Origin: CADEDV01 sp036374495
Lineage (GTDB): Bacteria; Bacteroidota; Bacteroidia; Chitinophagales; Chitinophagaceae
DNA length: 11,203 nt
NCBI GenBank assembly: GCA_965652975.1
Contig: CBFGYO010000134.1
Location: 1 to 11,203, forward strand
Direction: 5' to 3'
The notes beneath the pieces were generated by a model. The model did no database searches. It was given only the letters and a program-made list of their open reading frames with translations, and was not told where the DNA came from. The position numbers and the translations under genes were made by a program. Of the stretch, positions 7,288-11,203 are shown in pieces (within the stretch, counting starts at the first letter, position 1; each line of letters opens with the position of its first letter).

Positions 7288-7406
7288 CTATGATGATCTA
7301 TGTGTCTATGATTCTATGTGGTAAAGTATGGCTTCCTTCATCGAACTGTCTACAGGGGAAACCATAGCTTTACCACATAGAATCATAGACACATAGATCA
7401 ACATAG
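7288..7406. repeat. Long inverted repeat between convergent genes, built of CTATGNNN units
   Basis: The left arm is 7288-7331 and the right arm 7362-7406, with a 30-base loop at 7332-7361. A 33-base core (7294-7326 with 7368-7400) is perfectly complementary. It extends outward by 5 more pairs after one A/A mismatch (7293/7401), and inward by 5 pairs past a single bulged G at 7367, giving 43 pairs in all. Each arm contains consecutive 8-base units CTATGTGT, CTATGATT and CTATGTGG (7298-7321 on the left). The element fills the whole space between the hemL stop (7285) and the PepSY stop codon (7408-7410). It may act as a bidirectional terminator, although it has no flanking U-run. Alternatively it may be a dispersed palindromic repeat or MITE-like element; no transposase or clear target-site duplication was seen. 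Confidence 0.9.
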
Positions 7407-7407
7407 T

Positions 7408-8673
7408 TTAGCTCGCGAGTTCCTCTTCTTCTTCCTCTTCCTCAATTGCTGGATTATATGCCTGAGCTGTTAGAGCTTTCTTCCTCCGCTTTTTCAATTT
7501 ATTTACCCATATCAAAGTACCTGTAATAGGAAGTGTAGTAGCTATAAGACAGGCCAGGAAGTAAATGATCTTTGTAAACGTACCATAAACATTTCCTACG
7601 TGGATGGCCTTGATAGATCCAGCTATCCTTTCATTGAAAGGTTTGTCTTGAAAAATTTCAATCTTCTGCACTTTGCCGGTTTGCTGGTGCAATGAAATCC
7701 TGTCGCCCGCTGCGGGAGCAAAGAAACCGGTTTTTGTTTTTGTCAGCACTACTGGCGCACCCGGCTCTGCGGGTATTGCAATAGAGTAATTGCCCTCGTA
7801 TGCCAATGCCTTATTTCCTTCATTCACAAAATAACTTAGGGGGAGCCTGGCAACAAGGCTGTCAGCAGATACTTTTTTATCCTGCTTCGCAGGCTTCTTT
7901 GCAGTATCTGCAGGTTTATACGTACCTAATACTTTTTGCAGCCCTTCACGATACCAGGGGAATGACCATTGTGGACCCGTAAGTCCCATTAATAGAAGAA
8001 AGAAGAGGGCATAAAATGCAAGCGTATTATGCAGATCATGGTTCACCCGTTTCCAGCTTGCTTTCCATTTTATTTTAAGTCCCTGTCTCCAATTGCGTAC
8101 TTTTTGTGGAAACCAGATGACCAGTCCCGTTAAACATCCCAATGTAAAAATGATAGTTGCAATGCCGGTGATCATGCTTCCAAGTTCTTTGTTGGGCACA
8201 CCTTTGATGATGGGTGATTTCACCCTGTCGAGTAATAACCATCGGTGCAGGCTGAACATGGTACTCATAAATTCCTTTGTACCATTTTTATCTTTCGAGG
8301 TGCCAAGGATTTCTGACGTATATGGATTGACCATATAAACTGTACCACCCCGCGGCGTGCTGTCTGAAGGCATCTTTACACTAAACTGGTAACTCCGACT
8401 TGCAGAATGCGGAATCACGGCGTTTGTAACTATACCACCAGTCGTCATCTCTACATTCCTGACCAGCGAGTCGACTTGTATAAGTGATTTATCTTCCGCA
8501 TCTACCTTGTAAAGATGTGGGGCGGCTCTTTCAGTCAATTCAGTATTGAATACATATATAGTTCCACTGAAGCAGATGGCAACAACGATGATGCCACTCG
8601 TTAATCCAAGCCAAAGGTGAATATCCCTGAATGTTTTCCTGGTTTTTTGCCAGGCAGTTCTTTTCTTTTGCAT
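7408..8673 (-). CDS. PepSY-associated TM helix protein, probable ferric-siderophore reductase-type inner-membrane protein
   Basis: A 421-residue inner-membrane protein of the PepSY_TM family (PiuB/FoxB type). Four hydrophobic segments are seen: about 18-42 (starting HLWLGLTSGIIVV), 166-188, 216-233 and 367-390. A periplasmic-sized domain lies between helices 1 and 2, and a PepSY-like region between helices 3 and 4. His19, His143 (SLHRW), His215 (DLHNTLAFYALFF) and His358 (AIHVGN) sit at membrane edges, as expected for haem ligands. FoxB of Pseudomonas is a haem-containing member that reduces iron in imported siderophores; the same role here is inference. The C-terminus is basic (KLKKRRKK, 392-399) and then has eight consecutive Glu (411-418), which is unusual. 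An in-frame TGA one codon upstream fixes the start. It lies 121 bases downstream of the siderophore receptor and is probably co-transcribed. Confidence 0.88.
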   Translation of the reverse strand: MQKKRTAWQKTRKTFRDIHLWLGLTSGIIVVAICFSGTIYVFNTELTERAAPHLYKVDAEDKSLIQVDSLVRNVEMTTGGIVTNAVIPHSASRSYQFSVKMPSDSTPRGGTVYMVNPYTSEILGTSKDKNGTKEFMSTMFSLHRWLLLDRVKSPIIKGVPNKELGSMITGIATIIFTLGCLTGLVIWFPQKVRNWRQGLKIKWKASWKRVNHDLHNTLAFYALFFLLLMGLTGPQWSFPWYREGLQKVLGTYKPADTAKKPAKQDKKVSADSLVARLPLSYFVNEGNKALAYEGNYSIAIPAEPGAPVVLTKTKTGFFAPAAGDRISLHQQTGKVQKIEIFQDKPFNERIAGSIKAIHVGNVYGTFTKIIYFLACLIATTLPITGTLIWVNKLKKRRKKALTAQAYNPAIEEEEEEEELAS

Positions 8674-8688
8674 CGATCACTTATAATT

Positions 8689-8723
8689 GAGCTGCGAGCT
8701 TCGAGCTACGAGCTTCGAGCTAA
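8689..8723. repeat. Tandem heptamer array GAGCTNC, five copies
   Basis: Five consecutive 7-base units read GAGCTGC, GAGCTTC, GAGCTAC, GAGCTTC and GAGCTAA on the + strand. Only the sixth base varies, plus the last base of the final copy. The array lies in the spacer between the receptor and PepSY genes, 16 bases before the PepSY start codon when read on the minus strand. In the receptor-PepSY transcript it would form part of the PepSY leader. Each unit contains the palindrome AGCT, so the array can fold in several registers. The function is unknown. Confidence 0.85.
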
Positions 8724-8755
8724 TACCCGAGGCTGGTAGCACGTCGCTCGCAGCT
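8690..8755. repeat. 10-bp inverted repeat in the PepSY leader
   Basis: AGCTGCGAGC (8690-8699) is the exact reverse complement of GCTCGCAGCT (8746-8755), with 46 bases between. The left copy is the start of the GAGCTNC array. On the minus-strand transcript it would form a GC-rich hairpin upstream of the PepSY start codon. It could act as an intercistronic terminator, attenuator or mRNA-stability element, but no U-run follows the stem, which argues against a classical terminator. Confidence 0.6.
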
Positions 8756-8760
8756 TGAAA

Positions 8761-8794
8761 ACTTTTATCTTTTAACTTTTATCTTTTATCTTAA
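8761..8794. repeat. Tandem heptamer array WCTTTTA, about five copies
   Basis: Units of 7 bases read ACTTTTA, TCTTTTA, ACTTTTA, TCTTTTA and a decayed fifth (TCTTAA plus the next base). The array directly abuts the stop codon of the receptor gene (complement of 8795-8797), so in the minus-strand mRNA an A-rich repeat begins immediately after the UAA. It has the same period as the neighbouring GC-rich array but an unrelated sequence. No TAnnTTTG promoter element is seen in this spacer on the minus strand. The function is unknown. Confidence 0.8.
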
Positions 8795-11203
8795 TTATAA
8801 CCTGTACGCCACAGTAGCCGCAAATTGCCTTGGTGCAATTGGGTTTACGCTATTATCATCGTGTACGTTATAGCTAAGAGTATTAAATACATTTGATAAT
8901 TTGAATCGCACTGAATATTTACCTGCGCTATAGCCCGCGGAAAGATCCAACAGGGTATAATCAGGTACCGGCATCAGTTTATAAGTTGGATTGGTAGCCG
9001 TATTGTTGCGCCCCGCTACCCTGTCGCCTACATAAAATGCTCCGGCACCTACGCTAAACCCATGCAACAGTGTAGTAGCCGGGAATACATAATGCACACT
9101 TGCATTGGCAGTATGCGAAGGATTGTAACGAAGCCTGTCGCCTTCCTTTACGGAACTATTATGCTTGTTCGACTTCGTGTACCTGGTATCATTGTAGCTA
9201 TAACCACCGATAAAGAATAAACCATGTATGGATTTAGTTGTAATATCTACTTCTACCCCTTTGCTGGTAACTTCTCCAACCAGTTCTCTTGCAGTAGGAA
9301 CCGAGGCCGGTGGGTTAAGAACTGCTAAAGCAAAATCACTGTTTACAATCCTGTAGCCCGTTACATTTACCGAAAGTAATCCTTTGAATAAATCTGATTT
9401 TACACCAAGCTCATACTGATCGATGATGGAAGGTTTAAGTGGCGAATTGGATGTGTCCACACCTGTATTGGGAGTGAAATTGTTTGTATAGCTCGCAAAA
9501 AGGGAAATTGTTTTCAACGGCTGGTACACGAGGCCCAAACGTGGACTGAATGCACCGGTAGTATATGACTTAATAAAGCCAGTCTTGCCTTTTGCTAATG
9601 TATCTACACTTGCACGTCCATTTTCCTGGTAGCTATACCGTACACCTGCCAGGAATTTAAGTTGGCTGGTAATACTTACCAGATCCTGCACATACACACC
9701 AGCGCGGTTGATAGGAGTAGTGGTTCTGAGGTTGGACGCGAGGTAAGGAATATCATTTCTTTTTGAATACTGCGAACCATACGGATCGAAAATATTAATG
9801 GTATCATAGATGTTTTTACCCTTGATAGACGAATTAGAGAGTGCATTGTTGTACGTATTGGTCTCAAACGTCGTACCCTGTGTTTTATACTTATCAGCAT
9901 CCGCGCCTACCAGCACGATATGGCCTACTTTACCGGTATGGAACTTACCGGAGAGATCAACCTGTGCCAGGTAATAATTTTCTTCAGACTTTGTTTTCTG
10001 TAAGCCCCTTATCCAGGTGCCGTTTGGCTGTACAAAAAAGCTATTACTGTTAGGCCTTGCAGCAGCAAAAAGATCACTGTTATAATTCTGGTAACCCAAT
10101 GTTGTCTTCAACTGCCAGTTTTGATTAAGGTGATGCGTAACTGTAGCTGTTGCAGTAGCCTGCTTTACATTATTATACCCCCAGGTTACACCCAGGAAAT
10201 AATTACGAGGTACATCCGCCACTTCATAATTGATGGCGCCTGTACCATAATCTGGCGTACGCTTATCCGACAGGTAATCGCTTTCTACAAGCAATTCTGT
10301 TTTAGCTCCTATTTTAAAAAGCAATGAAGGGTTGATATAGAGTCGTTCTGATTTTACAAAATCGCGGAAACTACCTGCTTTTTCATAAGTTGTATTCAGG
10401 CGAAAGGCAGCGCTTTGATTGGCGTTGAGACTACCATAAATATCAATGGATGGCTTATAAAAATCATAGCTGCCTGTTCTAAACGAAATTTCGCCACCGC
10501 GGTCAAACTTTGGTTTCTTGGTAACGATGTTCATCACCCCACCCGCTGTTACATTACCATACAGTATGGCGCTACCACCTTTTAAAAATTCTACTTTCTC
10601 TACGCTGCTGAATTCCGGCATCACGGCATTGTTGAATCGCACGCCATTTTTAAATGTATTGGAGCTGCCGAATGAAAAACCGCGGGCAGCTATCTCTTCC
10701 TGGAAGCCACCAGTGGCGCCCATAAGGTATACACCATTTACATTTTGCAGTGCATCACTCAGGTGCAATACCTGTTGACGCTCCAAAACATCTCTTCCTA
10801 CAACGGTAATGCTTTGTGGCAGGTCGAAAGGTTTGATGGGAAGTTTACCGATTGATACCGGCTTTTCATTCAGTGATCTACTGGAAGTGATAACGATTTC
10901 CGTAAGTTCACCTTCATTTTCTACAAGTATAAAGTCGCTTTCCACTGTTTGAGCATCGCGTACTTCAATGGGGCGCTGTATTGTTTGCAAACCAACAAAT
11001 GAAATTACCAATGTGTACTTTCCTGCTGGCAATTTGGTGAGGCTATATGAACCGTCAGCCGCTGTAATTGTACCTTTTTTGATTTCTTTTAATTGAACGT
11101 TTACACCTTCTGCAGGCTTTCCATCACTGGTTTGGAGTTTTCCTTTCAATGTACCATCCTGTGCCTGCGCTGATGCTGTAAGAACTACTAAACATGTTAT
11201 AAT
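8795..11203 (-). CDS. TonB-dependent siderophore receptor (5' end beyond window)
   Basis: An outer-membrane, TonB-driven ferric-siderophore receptor; 802 codons plus stop are visible. The frame stays open through the right edge, so the true start lies beyond 11203. The first visible residues (IITCLVVLTASAQAQDG) are the end of a signal peptide with a likely signal peptidase I site after AQA. A carboxypeptidase-regulatory-like Ig domain follows at about residues 19-85 (DGKPAEGV, DGSYSLTKLPAGKYTL). Next come a TonB-box-like EIVITSS (102-108) and the plug domain (about 126-230: DLPQSITVVGRD, EEIAARGFSFG, VEFLKGGSAILYGN, GGVMNIVTKKP). A long beta-barrel ends in PRQFAATVAYRL, with Leu rather than the usual terminal Phe. 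The plug motifs fit the siderophore (FhuA/FpvA-like) group rather than SusC. The ligand cannot be told from sequence. The first gene of the pair with PepSY. Confidence 0.93.
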   Translation of the reverse strand: MITCLVVLTASAQAQDGTLKGKLQTSDGKPAEGVNVQLKEIKKGTITAADGSYSLTKLPAGKYTLVISFVGLQTIQRPIEVRDAQTVESDFILVENEGELTEIVITSSRSLNEKPVSIGKLPIKPFDLPQSITVVGRDVLERQQVLHLSDALQNVNGVYLMGATGGFQEEIAARGFSFGSSNTFKNGVRFNNAVMPEFSSVEKVEFLKGGSAILYGNVTAGGVMNIVTKKPKFDRGGEISFRTGSYDFYKPSIDIYGSLNANQSAAFRLNTTYEKAGSFRDFVKSERLYINPSLLFKIGAKTELLVESDYLSDKRTPDYGTGAINYEVADVPRNYFLGVTWGYNNVKQATATATVTHHLNQNWQLKTTLGYQNYNSDLFAAARPNSNSFFVQPNGTWIRGLQKTKSEENYYLAQVDLSGKFHTGKVGHIVLVGADADKYKTQGTTFETNTYNNALSNSSIKGKNIYDTINIFDPYGSQYSKRNDIPYLASNLRTTTPINRAGVYVQDLVSITSQLKFLAGVRYSYQENGRASVDTLAKGKTGFIKSYTTGAFSPRLGLVYQPLKTISLFASYTNNFTPNTGVDTSNSPLKPSIIDQYELGVKSDLFKGLLSVNVTGYRIVNSDFALAVLNPPASVPTARELVGEVTSKGVEVDITTKSIHGLFFIGGYSYNDTRYTKSNKHNSSVKEGDRLRYNPSHTANASVHYVFPATTLLHGFSVGAGAFYVGDRVAGRNNTATNPTYKLMPVPDYTLLDLSAGYSAGKYSVRFKLSNVFNTLSYNVHDDNSVNPIAPRQFAATVAYRL

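Noticed and set aside
7288..7406. CRISPR-like array of CTATG repeats
   Set aside because: Units are 8 bases with no spacers of 25-40 bases and are arranged as inverted arms rather than direct repeats separated by unique sequence.
7288..7406. Insertion sequence remnant
   Set aside because: No transposase fragment lies between the arms (the loop is only 30 bases) and no convincing flanking target duplication is seen; a non-autonomous element cannot be excluded but is not demonstrated.
8674..8794. Independent promoter for the PepSY gene
   Set aside because: No TAnnTTTG element was found on the minus strand in this spacer; co-transcription with the receptor is the simpler reading.
11147..11149. 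TTG as start codon of the TonB-dependent receptor
   Set aside because: The frame is open further upstream and encodes a signal-peptide tail; starting here would leave an outer-membrane protein without export signal.

Overview
The window looks like the chromosome of a Bacteroidota bacterium, most likely of the Chitinophagaceae/Sphingobacteriia type. The basis is the compact hem gene order, a promoter-like TAnnTTTG element, the lack of Shine-Dalgarno sequences, the divergent Bacteroidota-style GluTR and HemB proteins, and a TonB-dependent receptor carrying an N-terminal carboxypeptidase-regulatory-like domain. The taxonomic call is inference from these traits; no rRNA or marker gene is present.

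Left two thirds (about 50-7285, + strand): an uninterrupted haem biosynthesis operon, hemA-hemC-hemD-hemE-hemF-hemB-hemL. Gaps run from a 14-nt overlap (hemC/hemD) to about 41 nt (hemF/hemB), and a candidate promoter lies just before hemA. HemA and HemL make 5-aminolevulinate from glutamyl-tRNA (C5 pathway). HemB, HemC and HemD build uroporphyrinogen III, HemE decarboxylates it to coproporphyrinogen III, and HemF oxidises that to protoporphyrinogen IX using O2. The last two steps (protoporphyrinogen oxidase, ferrochelatase) are not in the window.

Right third (7408 to the window edge, - strand): a TonB-dependent siderophore-type outer-membrane receptor, whose start lies beyond the right edge, followed by a PepSY-TM inner-membrane protein of the kind linked to ferric-siderophore reduction. 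They are co-directional with a 121-nt spacer and converge on the hem operon. Iron uptake and haem synthesis therefore sit back to back: one supplies iron, the other makes the porphyrin, and PepSY-TM reductases are themselves thought to use haem.

Non-coding structure is concentrated in the intergenic gaps. Between the convergent hemL and PepSY genes is a near-perfect 43-bp inverted repeat whose arms are built from 8-nt CTATGNNN units. The leader of the PepSY gene holds two different tandem heptamer arrays (GAGCTNC and WCTTTTA) plus a 10-bp inverted repeat. These three short-period elements are the least explained part of the window. No new enzyme system, CRISPR array, RNA gene or transposase was found, and no gene-free stretch exceeds about 125 bases.
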